A program made the translations under genes and the position numbers. DNA of 64,000 nucleotides from assembly GCA_027604705.1 (NCBI GenBank), contig JADHYV010000022.1, forward strand, positions 124,001-188,000, read 5' to 3'. Positions 27,501-36,642 of this stretch are shown one piece after another (the stretch's first letter is position 1; every line of letters starts with the position of its first letter). This DNA comes from Allomyces arbusculus (taxonomy: Eukaryota > Blastocladiomycota > Blastocladiomycetes > Blastocladiales > Blastocladiaceae). Below the pieces are notes generated by a model, which was not told the DNA's origin, made no database searches, and worked only from the letters and a program-made list of their open reading frames with translations.

Positions 27501-30500
27501 TGTCAACGCCCCACATGCCAATGGTTGCACAGTTATCATTCGACCCAAGCGTCCCACTGTACCGGAAGCCAAAGTAGGCGGTGTTTTTGTTTGATGTTGC
27601 CACCCCTGATTCGTAAATGGCTGATGTTGTTGTTCCCAGCGAAGAATTGATTGACCTAATAATATGTGCAATTCCAACAATAGGATTTGTACTTGTGATA
27701 TTAATAATTGGGTCGACTGATGTAACATTGAGAGTCATACCTGATTGAAATGTACTGGAGCCACCAACAAAGAGAGCACCGCCAATTCCTGTTCCACCTG
27801 AAACTGTTAGGGCACCAGTTGACGTGCTGGAACTTGCAGTTGTATTTACTGTGCTGATTGTTCCTGTTGTTGCAATATTGGGAAGGCTGAGCGTTCCTGA
27901 AACTGTGAGGTTTGAAAATGTAGAAGACCCTGTCACAGACAACGCACCACCAACATTTAATGCCCCTGCAATTCCTACACCACCTGAAACCGTCACGGCA
28001 CCTGTTGAAGAACTTGTACTCACTGTTGTGTTTGTTGTGCTAATTGTACCACTTGACGATACACTTGCAAGTGTAGATGTTCCACTGACAGACAAAGTTC
28101 CATTGAGTGTCGAATTCCCTGTGACTCCCAGTGTCCCACCCACATTCAGTGCCCCTCCAACTCCTACACCTCCTGAAATTGTCATGGCGCCTGTTGAAGA
28201 GCTTGTGCTCACTGTTGTGTTTGTTGTGCCAATTGTACCTGCTGTTGACACACTGGCAAGACTTAATGTCCCAGACACGTTAAGATTGGCAAGAGATGAT
28301 GTTCCTGTAACATTCAATGCACCTCCAACATTTAGTGCTCCACCAATCCCAGCTCCACCAGAAACAGTCAGAGCCCCTGACGATGAACTTGAGCTGACAG
28401 TTGTATTAGTTGACGCGAGTGTCCCGCTTGTTGCAATGTTGGCAAACGTTGACGTTCCAGTTACGCCAAGTGTTCCACTCAACACTGTACTTCCAGTGAC
28501 GTTCAACGTTCCACTCAACACTGAATTACCAGTGACACCCAGAGTTCCACCAACATTGAGTGCTCCACCAATTCCAGCTCCACCAGCAATGGTGAGAGCG
28601 CCTGTCGATGAACTTGAGCTAACAGTCGTATTAGTTGAGGCGAGTGTTCCGCTTGTTGCAATGTTGGCAAACGTTGCAGTCCCTGACACGCCAAGTGTTC
28701 CACTCAGCACTGTATTTCCAGTGACGCCCAGGGTTCCACCAACATTGAGTGCTCCACCAATCCCAGCTCCTCCAGAAACAGTAAGGGCACCTGTTGATGA
28801 ACTTGAGCTGACAGTTGTATTAGTTGAAGTGAGTGTTCCGCTTGTTGCAATGTTGGCAAAAGTTGCTGTTCCAGTTACGCCAAGTGTTCCACTCAACACT
28901 GAATTTCCAGTGACGCCAAGTGTTCCACCAACATTGAGTGCTCCACCAATTCCAGCTCCACCAGCAATGGTGAGAGCGCCTGTCGATGAACTTGAGCTAA
29001 CAGTCGTATTATTTGAGGCGAGTGTTCCGCTTGTTGCAAAGTTGGCAAACGTTGCAGTCCCTGACACGCCAAGTGTTCCACTCAGCACTGTATTTCCAGT
29101 GACGCCCAGGGTTCCACCAACATTGAGTGCTCCGCCAATTCCAGCTCCACCAGCAATGGTGAGAGCGCCTGTTGATGAACTTGAGCTGACAGTTGTATTA
29201 GTTGAAGTGAGTGTTCCGCTTGTTGCAATGTTGGCAAAAGTTGCTGTTCCAGTTACGCCAAGTGTTCCACTCAACACTGAATTTCCAGTGACGCCAAGTG
29301 TTCCACCAACATTGAGTGCTCCACTAATCCCAGCTCCTCCAGCAATGGTGAGAGAGCCTGTCGATGAACTTGAGCTGACAGTCGTATTAGTTGAAGCGAT
29401 TGTTCCGCTTGTTGCAATGTTGGCAAACGTTGCAGCCCCTGTCACACCAAGTGCTCCACCAACATTGAGTGCTCCACCAATACCCACTCCTCCTGAAACA
29501 GTCATTGCACCTGTTGACGAACTTGTGCTTGTTGTTGTGTTTGAGGCGCTGATGATGCCATTAGAAGCAATGTTAGCAAGTGTTGATGTCCCTGAAACAG
29601 CCAACACTCCACCTACATACATTGCTCCTCCAACCCCCACACCCCCAGAAACAGTAAATGCTCCTGATGAAGAGCTCGTACTTGCTGTTGTATTTGTTAG
29701 AGACACTATACCATTAGACAAAATGGTTGAAAGTGTTGACGCCCCTGTCACAGTCATAGCACCACCTACATTCAATGCTCCTCCAATACCAGCACCACCA
29801 GAAACTGTCAGCGCTCCGGATGAAGAACTTGTGCTTGTCGTCGTGTTTGTTGTCGAAACAGTACCGCTGGACACAATACTTGTTGCAGACAATGTTGAAA
29901 GCGTGGATAATCCAGTGACTGACAATGAGCCACCAATGCTCAAACTACCACCAACTCCGACTCCTCCTAAAACAACAAGGGCGCCACTTGAAGGACTTGA
30001 ACTTGCAGTCGTGTTGGTTGTACTGATCACACCAGCAAATGCAGATGTTCCTATGACACTGAGCGTCCCCCCAACATTCAGGGCACCTCCAACACCAAGT
30101 CCACCAGAAACAATCATGGCGCCTGTTGACACGCTTGTGCTCACGGTTGTATTTGTTGTTGCAATTGTTCCAGACGCAGAAACATTTGAAAAACTTGATG
30201 TACCAGAAACAGATAGACTTGCCAGCAATGTGGTGCCACCAACATTCAAAGCGCCTCCAATCCCAACACCGCCTGCAACTGTCAGTGCACCTGTTGACGA
30301 GTTGGAACTCGCCGTCGTGTTCGTCGTTCCAAATGTACCTGTCGAGACAATGTTGGCAAAAGTTGACAGTCCTGAGGCAGACAAGGTCGAAAAAGAGGAA
30401 GTTCCCGTCACTGCCAGAGTTCCCCCGACATTCAATGCACCGCCAACCCCAACCCCTCCTGAAACCGTCAGTGCACCTGTTGAAGAGTTGGAACTCGCTG

Positions 30501-30951
30501 TCGTATTTGTCGTTGCAATCGTACCAGTTGACGCAATGTTGGCAACGTTTAAAGCCCCTGACACGCCAAGAGTTCCACCCAATGTTGTGTTTCCAGTCAC
30601 ACCCAATGTTCCACCGACATTCAGTGCTCCTCCAATCCCAGCACCTCCTGTCACTGTCAGTGCACCTGTTGAAGAGTTGGAGCTCGCCGTCGTGTTTGAT
30701 GTGGCAATCGTTCCAGTTGACGTGATGCTGGCAAGTGATGTCGTTCCCGATACTGACAGATTGGCAGAGGATGTCGTTCCAGAGACAATCAACCCGGAAA
30801 GCGTTGATGCGCCTGTCACATCAAGACCCCCGCCAACATAAAGGGAATCACCAATGCCCGCACCTCCAGCAACCGTAAATGCACCAGTGGCCTTAGAAAC
30901 AGAACCTGCAGTACTACTTATGTAAAGAGGATTACCAAAAACCCGACTCAT
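24535..30951 (-). CDS. Giant repetitive fibre with C-terminal S74 intramolecular chaperone
   Basis: A 2138-residue protein starting MSRVFGNPLYISSTAGSVSK. Nearly the whole length is built of short units like SSSTGALTVSGGVGIGGALN, VGGTLSVTGTST and NTTVS, expected to form a trimeric beta-helix shaft. Two sub-arrays have long regular units (165 and 189 nt, listed separately). The end is a peptidase S74 chaperone (about residues 2040-2138): TSDARLKANIQPI holds the Ser-Lys dyad (S2040, K2045), followed by KHFGFTAQQLIEAL. In phage tailspikes this domain drives trimerisation and then cleaves itself off at the Ser. A virion-surface adhesion fibre is the inferred role. The longer frame upstream of 30951 overlaps the next gene and is rejected. 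Confidence 0.9.
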   Translation of the reverse strand: MSRVFGNPLYISSTAGSVSKATGAFTVAGGAGIGDSLYVGGGLDVTGASTLSGLIVSGTTSSANLSVSGTTSLASITSTGTIATSNTTASSNSSTGALTVTGGAGIGGALNVGGTLGVTGNTTLGGTLGVSGALNVANIASTGTIATTNTTASSNSSTGALTVSGGVGVGGALNVGGTLAVTGTSSFSTLSASGLSTFANIVSTGTFGTTNTTASSNSSTGALTVAGGVGIGGALNVGGTTLLASLSVSGTSSFSNVSASGTIATTNTTVSTSVSTGAMIVSGGLGVGGALNVGGTLSVIGTSAFAGVISTTNTTASSSPSSGALVVLGGVGVGGSLSIGGSLSVTGLSTLSTLSATSIVSSGTVSTTNTTTSTSSSSGALTVSGGAGIGGALNVGGAMTVTGASTLSTILSNGIVSLTNTTASTSSSSGAFTVSGGVGVGGAMYVGGVLAVSGTSTLANIASNGIISASNTTTSTSSSTGAMTVSGGVGIGGALNVGGALGVTGAATFANIATSGTIASTNTTVSSSSSTGSLTIAGGAGISGALNVGGTLGVTGNSVLSGTLGVTGTATFANIATSGTLTSTNTTVSSSSSTGALTIAGGAGIGGALNVGGTLGVTGNTVLSGTLGVSGTATFANFATSGTLASNNTTVSSSSSTGALTIAGGAGIGGALNVGGTLGVTGNSVLSGTLGVTGTATFANIATSGTLTSTNTTVSSSSSTGALTVSGGAGIGGALNVGGTLGVTGNTVLSGTLGVSGTATFANIATSGTLASTNTTVSSSSSTGALTIAGGAGIGGALNVGGTLGVTGNSVLSGTLNVTGSTVLSGTLGVTGTSTFANIATSGTLASTNTTVSSSSSSGALTVSGGAGIGGALNVGGALNVTGTSSLANLNVSGTLSLASVSTAGTIGTTNTTVSTSSSTGAMTISGGVGVGGALNVGGTLGVTGNSTLNGTLSVSGTSTLASVSSSGTISTTNTTVSTSSSTGAVTVSGGVGIAGALNVGGALSVTGSSTFSNLTVSGTLSLPNIATTGTISTVNTTASSSTSTGALTVSGGTGIGGALFVGGSSTFQSGMTLNVTSVDPIINITSTNPIVGIAHIIRSINSSLGTTTSAIYESGVATSNKNTAYFGFRYSGTLGSNDNCATIGMWGVDNIFNVFADGTGAFGSTIRPTTSLFTFNGKIQIADGTLSNHAASLNNVSTMISAIGTNVVTFVNTTDSSSVSTGSLVLGGGLGVAKRITASTIAVTGTTVSSSTSTGALIVTGGIGAGDTSFLSAVNATSMTVSGTSTLGTSNINGVTTISNTTVSSSTSTGALVVTGGIGAGAASYLSAVNATSLTVTGTSTLGTSNISGVTTISNVTASSSTSTGALVVTGGIGAGAASYLSAVNATSLTVTGTSTLGTSNISGVTTISNVTASSSTSTGALVVTGGIGAGAASYLSALNATSLTVTGTSTLGTSNISGVTTISNVTASSSTSTGALVVTGGIGAGAASYLSAVNATSLTVTGTSTLGTSNISGVTTISNATASSSTSTGALVVTGGAGIGGSLNVAGSSTMSDISYVKKTTVDGSLRLVNSTDGGEVGLGFYRNSNLAKTLTGDLWVEGIASWGVGDRNWAIGCYNTNAILSLTAAGNATFNTGTVTVNNTTATSSNTTGALVVTGGIATSGSLSASGIDLRSNSSVTLALRFNEDNTGTDSGSIEFRSAGTLVGNILASDLNSGRLEINGATSKNVVVATGGGNIGLGGASTTDKVAISGSLGVTGAVSLSNTTSSTSTTTGALKVAGGIGIVENANIGGALNVVGNTTAKELSLTSTKGVVLNSADAPLVTRGWDSFSSGAYSGIGRWGVFMESATLIFGVPNASGKNFAFVNYNADSTKNTVLTITKDGATTISNATASSSTTTGALIVSGGLGIGGSVNVGGTVNATSVLKVVGNVANDGYVHIQGIGGASNTVGINFWPWNSRTGGAPLQFLAIDDGNQSAYGVIKCAPSNGTSATNEILRLSATGIWASANCMPLTDTLVSLGTSSNRWSVVYSANGSIQTSDARLKANIQPINNALDIVSKMEGYSYKPSYDTKKHFGFTAQQLIEALSSCDIDSEEYGIVHGNDENGYMVNYAMIIPILCNAIKELASKVKNIERANK
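26340..27190 (-). repeat. 165-nt tandem repeat array in fibre gene
   Basis: About five copies of a 55-codon unit (GALVVTGGIGAGAASYLSAV and following) are spaced exactly 165 nt, for example at 26345, 26510, 26675, 26840 and 27005. Near-identity at the DNA level suggests recent expansion or gene conversion. Confidence 0.85.
28430..29480 (-). repeat. 189-nt tandem repeat array in fibre gene
   Basis: Copies of a 63-codon unit (GALTIAGGAGIGGALNVGG and following) recur at 189-nt spacing, for example around 28661, 28850, 29039 and 29228. One unit is longer by 36 nt. Copies are highly similar. Confidence 0.8.
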
Positions 30952-30976
30952 ATTTATCTGTACGTGGAAAAACAAT

Positions 30977-32026
30977 TCAGCAAGCGCACTCAATCGCAGC
31001 CATATTAATTGATTTCTTGGTTCGTGTGTTTCCAGGCGACTTTTGCAGGCTTGGCATCTTTGGCTTTTTAACCAAGAGACCATTTTCACGGGCTTCGAGA
31101 ACTTGCTCCCATACGTTACGTATCCGAGGAATGTTGCGGTCAAACCACCCTGGTTCACGGGGAACTTGCACGATTTCGTATTGGTCCAGGACATAGTAGT
31201 GCTTTTTCGGAAACTCGCCAGCGTCATCGAAAATTTCAAGGGACTTGTCGGCCGCCCAGTCCATGAACTGGTCCGGTGTTACGATTGTAGGGTCGGCATA
31301 GTAGTATTTGCGTTCCTCGTGCGGGTCCTCGAGAATGATACCGTATCGGTGATGATGGACGTCCGGATGGGTCTCAACAAATGCACTGGCATCCTCTTCC
31401 CAGTCCTCGACATGCAGATATTCGAGAAACTTACAGTCAAAGAACCTGCACAAATTCAGGCCGCAACACTCGAGCTGAGACTGGATTTGCTGGTAGTACT
31501 CACATGGAACAATTGGACCAACAGGTCGAACACTCGGGCATTTGATTTCGACCATGACCCCATTCGCGTCAATCCCGTCTGGCGACGCAGCGAGAACATC
31601 GCACGTGTCGTGTGCCAGGAGCCCAAACTCGATGAGATCGACTTGATAGATTTGGGAATACACCGTTTGCACAATGGGTTCGTACTTTTGGCCCCAAAAC
31701 GTGTACTCGTTGCCGGTAAATGTAGGTTCAACCTCGACCATTTTTTTGATATAATCGCGAACAGTGTCGTATTTGGAAAAGGACTTTTTCGGGTTTACAA
31801 ATTGGTCCTTGTCAAGTCCAAAGAGGTCAATGTAGTGTTTGCTGGTTTCGTAGTCACGGAGCAGAACTGCGCCCATGTTACTGGCAGTGATCGAGTTGCG
31901 ACGCTTTTCATACCACTCCCGAGAACGCTGCTCTGGCTGGGGCTTCAACGTGAGCTCAAGGACACGTGGGTGAAAGTAGTCGTCGTTGGACTTGCCGTTG
32001 TTGAAGTACAGTTTGGGAATCTCCAT
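30977..32026 (-). CDS. YqaJ-like viral recombinase / exonuclease (PD-(D/E)XK)
   Basis: A 349-residue protein of the lambda-exonuclease/YqaJ fold. RSREWYEKRRNSITASNMGA is the typical opening. WGQKYEPIVQTVY, LAASPDGID (Asp near residue 149), MVEIKCPSVRP (E and K near 160) and CEYYQQIQSQLECCGL follow in the expected order. Family members resect double-strand ends for single-strand-annealing recombination, useful for genome replication and concatemer processing. The gene lies 25 nt behind the giant fibre start on the same strand. An antisense frame of 331 codons over it is a shadow. Confidence 0.92.
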   Translation of the reverse strand: MEIPKLYFNNGKSNDDYFHPRVLELTLKPQPEQRSREWYEKRRNSITASNMGAVLLRDYETSKHYIDLFGLDKDQFVNPKKSFSKYDTVRDYIKKMVEVEPTFTGNEYTFWGQKYEPIVQTVYSQIYQVDLIEFGLLAHDTCDVLAASPDGIDANGVMVEIKCPSVRPVGPIVPCEYYQQIQSQLECCGLNLCRFFDCKFLEYLHVEDWEEDASAFVETHPDVHHHRYGIILEDPHEERKYYYADPTIVTPDQFMDWAADKSLEIFDDAGEFPKKHYYVLDQYEIVQVPREPGWFDRNIPRIRNVWEQVLEARENGLLVKKPKMPSLQKSPGNTRTKKSINMAAIECAC

Positions 32027-32078
32027 TTCGATTTCTGACTATTTCAATGGTCACTACGCGACTTTATATAGATTGTAC

Positions 32079-32678
32079 TTATCGATACAACTGTGGTCCA
32101 GTCTGCACGGGTGGACTCAAACTGGACTCGTACGAGTCGATTAATTCGTCAAGGTCGTTTATGTGCTGCGTGAATTGGGTGTGCTTTCGAGGCTGATATT
32201 GCTCGTAGTTGTCGTTATTGAACGACTGAACGTCCCATTTCTTCTGTGCATTCGAAGCACTCTTGTGTGGTTCGAATGTTTGCGGCTCCTTGGTTGACTT
32301 TGAATCTGGGCGGAAAATGGTCGTGACGTTGACGACATTGTACTGCTCGTCAACCCAGAGCGATCCTTGAACTGCCACGGGGGACTTGCTCCGATACTGG
32401 ATGGTTCCAAACACAGTAATGCCCCAATACGAAAAATACTGGCACACGTCGTTGAGATGCGTGATTATCCTGGACAAAGAATCAAGGTCACTTCGAATCG
32501 TGATTGAATGCCGGTTGAGGGCTTTCCATGGACAGCCACTTGACCTGTCAATGTAACTGCGGAGTTCCGTCAACTGGTTCTTGTCCATGGCTGGGTCAAG
32601 AACCAATTCCCCGGAAATAACGGTATTGTTAGCGGTCAAAGTGCGGTGGGACTGTTTTCGTCTGAGGAATTTAAACAT
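32079..32678 (-). CDS. Hypothetical protein
   Basis: A 199-residue protein from MFKFLRRKQSHRTLTANNTV. A mixed alpha/beta middle (SITIRSDLDSLSRIITHLND, YFSYWGITVFGTIQYRS) is followed by a polar, Gln/Asn/Ser-rich tail that looks disordered. No family recognised. It lies 52 nt upstream of the YqaJ gene and 56 nt behind the large unknown gene, all on the minus strand. Confidence 0.65.
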   Translation of the reverse strand: MFKFLRRKQSHRTLTANNTVISGELVLDPAMDKNQLTELRSYIDRSSGCPWKALNRHSITIRSDLDSLSRIITHLNDVCQYFSYWGITVFGTIQYRSKSPVAVQGSLWVDEQYNVVNVTTIFRPDSKSTKEPQTFEPHKSASNAQKKWDVQSFNNDNYEQYQPRKHTQFTQHINDLDELIDSYESSLSPPVQTGPQLYR

Positions 32679-32734
32679 GGCTGCGCGTGCTGATGCGACA
32701 GTGCCCTTCGCCCTTAATGTAAGATGATATTGAT

Positions 32735-35700
32735 TTATCGCTGACTGTTTTGTCTTTGAAGTTTTTTCAATGGACGCAGGCCCTTGGCACCAGAGAACCA
32801 TTGCCTGTCTTCAGCATATTTGTCTGTCCAGTCCAACTGTTTTGCAAAGTCTTTCAAAGTCGGGGTCACTGGGCCAATTGCATTGAGGACACGGAGGGCA
32901 AAGTCTTTGTTTGTGGGGAAAAAGAGCTTTTCCATGTCGTTTCGGAACTGAGAAAATTCAGCCACAAAGCAGTATTTCTCGTTGTCTGGATAACTGTACA
33001 AAATACTCTTTTCACGATAATATTCCCCAGCGACACGAATTATTTCCTCATCAGTAACGTACTGCTCCAAAAGCTCACGCACTTTTGTAAACTGAAGAGT
33101 AATGATGGCGTTCTTGAGATGAACAAATTTGGAAACGTTGCCTCGGTGGATATCCATGGTCTTGTGCCATAATGTCGTGTAGTTGTATTCGAATACCGCG
33201 GGATCGTTTGTACCAGGGTCTTTGTTGCGTTGAATCAAGTCGAGGGCCCAGTTCCTGTAACCGTCCCAAGGCTCATAGGGAGAACTATCCCAAATCTTTG
33301 CAATGAGCTCAAGAATGCTGACAATGTTTCCACCTTCTCTTGACGGTGCACCTTCAAACAGTGCAACAAGGCCCTCCTCTGTACCGCGATGAATGCAGTA
33401 TGTATCAAGATACGTTTGGAAAACAGAGTGTTCGGCGCCGATATCAAAGTACATTTCAGCAGTGCTGAATGATCGTGCTTTGCTAATGTTTCGGTAGTAT
33501 CTTGTGCCCCTCCATAGCTGGTACACGTCGCGCAACTCATAGGGAATACTGTCATAACCGCCGCCACTTTGAGAACGACGGTTTGGTCGAGTGTTTGTCA
33601 AGGTAGATGCAGTCATGTTCAGGTTTGCAGAAGCCCAATTGATTTCATCAATAAGTTCAGCTGCCACAGCGCTTGATGCTTCACTGCTAAGGTGACGAAA
33701 CATTTCCAGAAACTGGCGTGACAGCTGGTTATTGCTTGCAATGCTTTGCACGACGAGGCCAACGTGTTTAACCAACTTTGCAATGAAACCTGGCATGGCA
33801 GAGTCTTTCATATTCTTGTTGTCGTGGAATACCATGACATTTGGGTTCAGCAAGTCCGTACCATATGCATTCCTCAGCTCAAGACCACCAACAGCACGTT
33901 TCAAATCAGCCTTTGCCTGTTCCAGTTGCTTGTTCTGTGCGTTTGCATTCCTTCCCCCACAAAGTTTGAAAACGACGTTTGCACAAAACACCAGTGTGCA
34001 GGCACCTTTCAGGAGAGTCTCGAGGATGTTTGTTGTTGTGGAAAAGTATTCGTGCTCCCGCAATTCCCTGAAAGTTTCCATTCGCGATGCAGAGTTGACG
34101 AGAGACTTTGCAGCTTGCAGCATTGTCCAGGTCACGTCTTGGACAGTGTCAGGGACCTTGTCGTACAAATCGTTTCCACTGTCAGTTCCGGGAACCGCAG
34201 ACTGCTCAGGTTGAGCTTCAACAATGGACGCCATGTACCGTATATCCTTTGGTTTCTGAATCTTCGATGACGGTACTTCCTGGACTGCATCCTGAAACAT
34301 TTCCTTGATGAGTTCTGCTTGCTCTGACACAAAACTGTGCTTTGATGCATTCATTCGTGTGACTGTTTGAAGGATATTCATGTCGTCTGGATTCCAGTGG
34401 TTTGACTTTGAATATATTTCGACTTGGGCGACCATGTCAATCGTCCGGACAATTAAGTCCCCTGCATTCACGTTTGTTTTTGCCAGACCTTGGATGACCG
34501 TTTTCATGTTCTTCAGGACGATGCTTTTAAACATGTTTACGTCCAGAGGAACCTTTGATTGCTGCACCGCATTGAGCATTTTCACCAAGTCTTGTTGGAC
34601 CTGGTCCTTCACTTTTGATTTTTGTGGGCTGTCAATAACAGTGTCAATGACTTTATCAAATAGTTTGAAAAGCTTCTCTTTGTTTACAAGCAGTTCTGGT
34701 AAGTCACGGACAAGCGTGTCTGCATTGCAAATTGAAACAGACGTATCGATAAATACCCCGAGTTGTTTCAAAACTTGGCCCTTGATAACGCGTTGGTATT
34801 GTTTTCCATCAGTCATGTTGAACAGTGCAGCGGCCTTTTTGCATGACTTGAGGAAAATACTATTGGTCATTTCTTTTGACACTCGAAGAGGATTGATGAA
34901 TTGAGCCAGGGCGGCTCTTTGACTGCTCATCTGATGGATTTCCTGCAAGCATTTTGCGACTGTATCAGACACCTCTTTCACGTTTGTTGCAGTACTGTGA
35001 ATGGATTTCAGAAAGACTGGCGCGTCGCCTGGAAATGCATTGTCGTTCTCCAAATTCATTTTGTTGACTACTTGGCGCTCATGTTCCAGGCGTTCTTGGA
35101 TGGTATCCTGTCTCTGTTCAAGCAAAGCATTACTTGCTTTTTTTGCCGCACTTGATTCTTCAAGTACTCTTAGGATTTGTTCAGTGCTGTTGGCATTGTC
35201 AAGTGCTTCTTGGGTAATGACAAGTTCATAGGGTGAAAGTTTCAATGCTGTGACTGGTGCTGTTTGAATATCAGGTACTTTGGTCAATAGATTATTCGTA
35301 TTTACAGGTAGAACATGGGTGACGGTTGTATTTTTTTGGACCAGTGGACTGGCTAATGGAACAGTTGAACACAGTTCAATGTTGGACGTTGCCAGTGCTG
35401 ATGGTTCACTTGCCGGGATTGCATTAGCAATTACTCGCGCAGCTGCGCCAGCTGCAAAAACGACCATGGCGCCGGAAGCCAAATCTTTAAGTGAAACCCC
35501 CCTAAGTGCCTTTTCCTTGACGTGAACAGGAGTAATGGGTTCATGCACTGTCCCTTCAGAACATGCACGCGTCTCTGGTGATTTGACTTGAGGTGAATGC
35601 AAATTGGGTTCTGATGCCCGTCGGCTCAGTGGCCAAACAGTTGGAGATACCATTCTTGGGGTGGTGTTGTTTGAACTCGGATGGGGGCTGAATGGAATAG

Positions 35701-36544
35701 CTGTGTTGATGGCCAGTCGAGTATACTCTTGGGGAGATGGCATAGGTGTTATGGACGATGCAGCCGATGCGGCGGAATGCGGGCTTTGCATCGCAGGAAG
35801 AACAACTTGCAATGGTCTTTGGAAAGTCGGGGGAGAAGCCAGCAATGGATTGTTTCTGGCAAGGTCAGCGACCATTGAAGGAGAACATGTCAAGGGTGAT
35901 GTCGGGAGCGCAAAGTTTGACGCAAGATGCTGCAATTCCGCCAGTGGACTCAAACCAGGGGGTGTTCTGGGGCTCGGTTGCGGTGACAAACGTTTAATGA
36001 TATTGATGGTGTCAACTGCAATTGTAGCCTCTGGGCTCTTGACTTTGTGATTGTCCTTGTCAAAAAAAAACTTTGTCGTATTGTTGGTTCCGCTCTGTGT
36101 CACCAACAAGTCCGAATTGTTACCAATATTGACAACTGTAACGTCAAACTCGGTTGGGGGGTCTTTGGGAAAACTGGTGTCAACTACCCCATTTGGTTCA
36201 GGTCCATTTGGGTCGTCCTGAACAGCTTGCGCGGACACGTGGATTGTGTTTGCCGATGTCTTGGTCAGCCGCCCGACGAATCGAATGGGGTTGGGTAAAA
36301 TAGGAAACAGTTGTTGCGAGTCGTCTTTGGTTGTAGTTTGTGTTGCGACTGTCGTGGTCTTGACATCAGGTTGTTGAGGTGTGTCCCGCCCAACACGTTT
36401 TGATGGTTTCGCAACGACCCTGTTGCTTGGAAGCACGTAGGTTCTTGTCCGCGTCTTTCGCTTTTTGGAGCGCCGGCGAGACAACGCAGCCAATGTGACA
36501 TTGTGGCTTCGGTTCAATGGACTGGGTGAAATCATCGACTCCAT
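32735..36544 (-). CDS. Large hypothetical protein, possible virion protein
   Basis: A 1269-residue protein from MESMISPSPLNRSHNV. Residues 1 to about 330 are disordered: basic near the start (SRRRSKKRKTRTRTYV), then rich in Pro/Ser with SPQPSPRTPPG. A hydrophobic stretch (SGAMVVFAAGAAARVIANAI) follows. The long middle is helical, with coiled-coil-like segments (EERLEHERQVVNKMN-like charge pattern) and a second hydrophobic patch (KGACTLVFCANVVFKLCGG). The last about 250 residues are folded, with aromatic motifs (YQLWRGTRYYRNISKA, YEPWDGYRNWALDLI). No family identified. Size and two possible membrane segments fit a tegument or membrane-linked virion protein, but this is inference. An upstream TTG (36562) is rejected as start. 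Confidence 0.75.
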   Translation of the reverse strand: MESMISPSPLNRSHNVTLAALSRRRSKKRKTRTRTYVLPSNRVVAKPSKRVGRDTPQQPDVKTTTVATQTTTKDDSQQLFPILPNPIRFVGRLTKTSANTIHVSAQAVQDDPNGPEPNGVVDTSFPKDPPTEFDVTVVNIGNNSDLLVTQSGTNNTTKFFFDKDNHKVKSPEATIAVDTINIIKRLSPQPSPRTPPGLSPLAELQHLASNFALPTSPLTCSPSMVADLARNNPLLASPPTFQRPLQVVLPAMQSPHSAASAASSITPMPSPQEYTRLAINTAIPFSPHPSSNNTTPRMVSPTVWPLSRRASEPNLHSPQVKSPETRACSEGTVHEPITPVHVKEKALRGVSLKDLASGAMVVFAAGAAARVIANAIPASEPSALATSNIELCSTVPLASPLVQKNTTVTHVLPVNTNNLLTKVPDIQTAPVTALKLSPYELVITQEALDNANSTEQILRVLEESSAAKKASNALLEQRQDTIQERLEHERQVVNKMNLENDNAFPGDAPVFLKSIHSTATNVKEVSDTVAKCLQEIHQMSSQRAALAQFINPLRVSKEMTNSIFLKSCKKAAALFNMTDGKQYQRVIKGQVLKQLGVFIDTSVSICNADTLVRDLPELLVNKEKLFKLFDKVIDTVIDSPQKSKVKDQVQQDLVKMLNAVQQSKVPLDVNMFKSIVLKNMKTVIQGLAKTNVNAGDLIVRTIDMVAQVEIYSKSNHWNPDDMNILQTVTRMNASKHSFVSEQAELIKEMFQDAVQEVPSSKIQKPKDIRYMASIVEAQPEQSAVPGTDSGNDLYDKVPDTVQDVTWTMLQAAKSLVNSASRMETFRELREHEYFSTTTNILETLLKGACTLVFCANVVFKLCGGRNANAQNKQLEQAKADLKRAVGGLELRNAYGTDLLNPNVMVFHDNKNMKDSAMPGFIAKLVKHVGLVVQSIASNNQLSRQFLEMFRHLSSEASSAVAAELIDEINWASANLNMTASTLTNTRPNRRSQSGGGYDSIPYELRDVYQLWRGTRYYRNISKARSFSTAEMYFDIGAEHSVFQTYLDTYCIHRGTEEGLVALFEGAPSREGGNIVSILELIAKIWDSSPYEPWDGYRNWALDLIQRNKDPGTNDPAVFEYNYTTLWHKTMDIHRGNVSKFVHLKNAIITLQFTKVRELLEQYVTDEEIIRVAGEYYREKSILYSYPDNEKYCFVAEFSQFRNDMEKLFFPTNKDFALRVLNAIGPVTPTLKDFAKQLDWTDKYAEDRQWFSGAKGLRPLKKLQRQNSQR

Positions 36545-36582
36545 CTTACATTCACCTGGCAAAAAAACCTCTTTGGCTCTCC

Positions 36583-36590
36583 ATTTAAAT
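36583..36590. promoter_or_regulatory. Palindromic ATTTAAAT box between divergent genes
   Basis: The 8-nt palindrome lies 39 nt from the minus-strand start at 36544 and 53 nt from the plus-strand ATG at 36643. It could serve both genes. Confidence 0.45.
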
Positions 36591-36642
36591 GCCCGAAACG
36601 AGGAACCAGCAAGAGGCCCATATTTCTGTTGTTATTGTAACA

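Noticed and set aside
27824-30841. A 1005-codon open frame on the plus strand, rich in Pro/Val/Ala repeats
   Set aside because: It is the antisense shadow of the repetitive fibre gene (24535-30951); its periodic Pro-rich sequence mirrors the Gly/Thr-rich repeat and there is no separate start context.
30952-31239. N-terminal extension of the giant fibre frame
   Set aside because: It overlaps the YqaJ gene, and the sequence before MSRVFGNPLYIS is unlike the fibre.
31043-32038. A 331-codon plus-strand frame
   Set aside because: Antisense to the YqaJ-type nuclease, whose motifs are clear on the minus strand.
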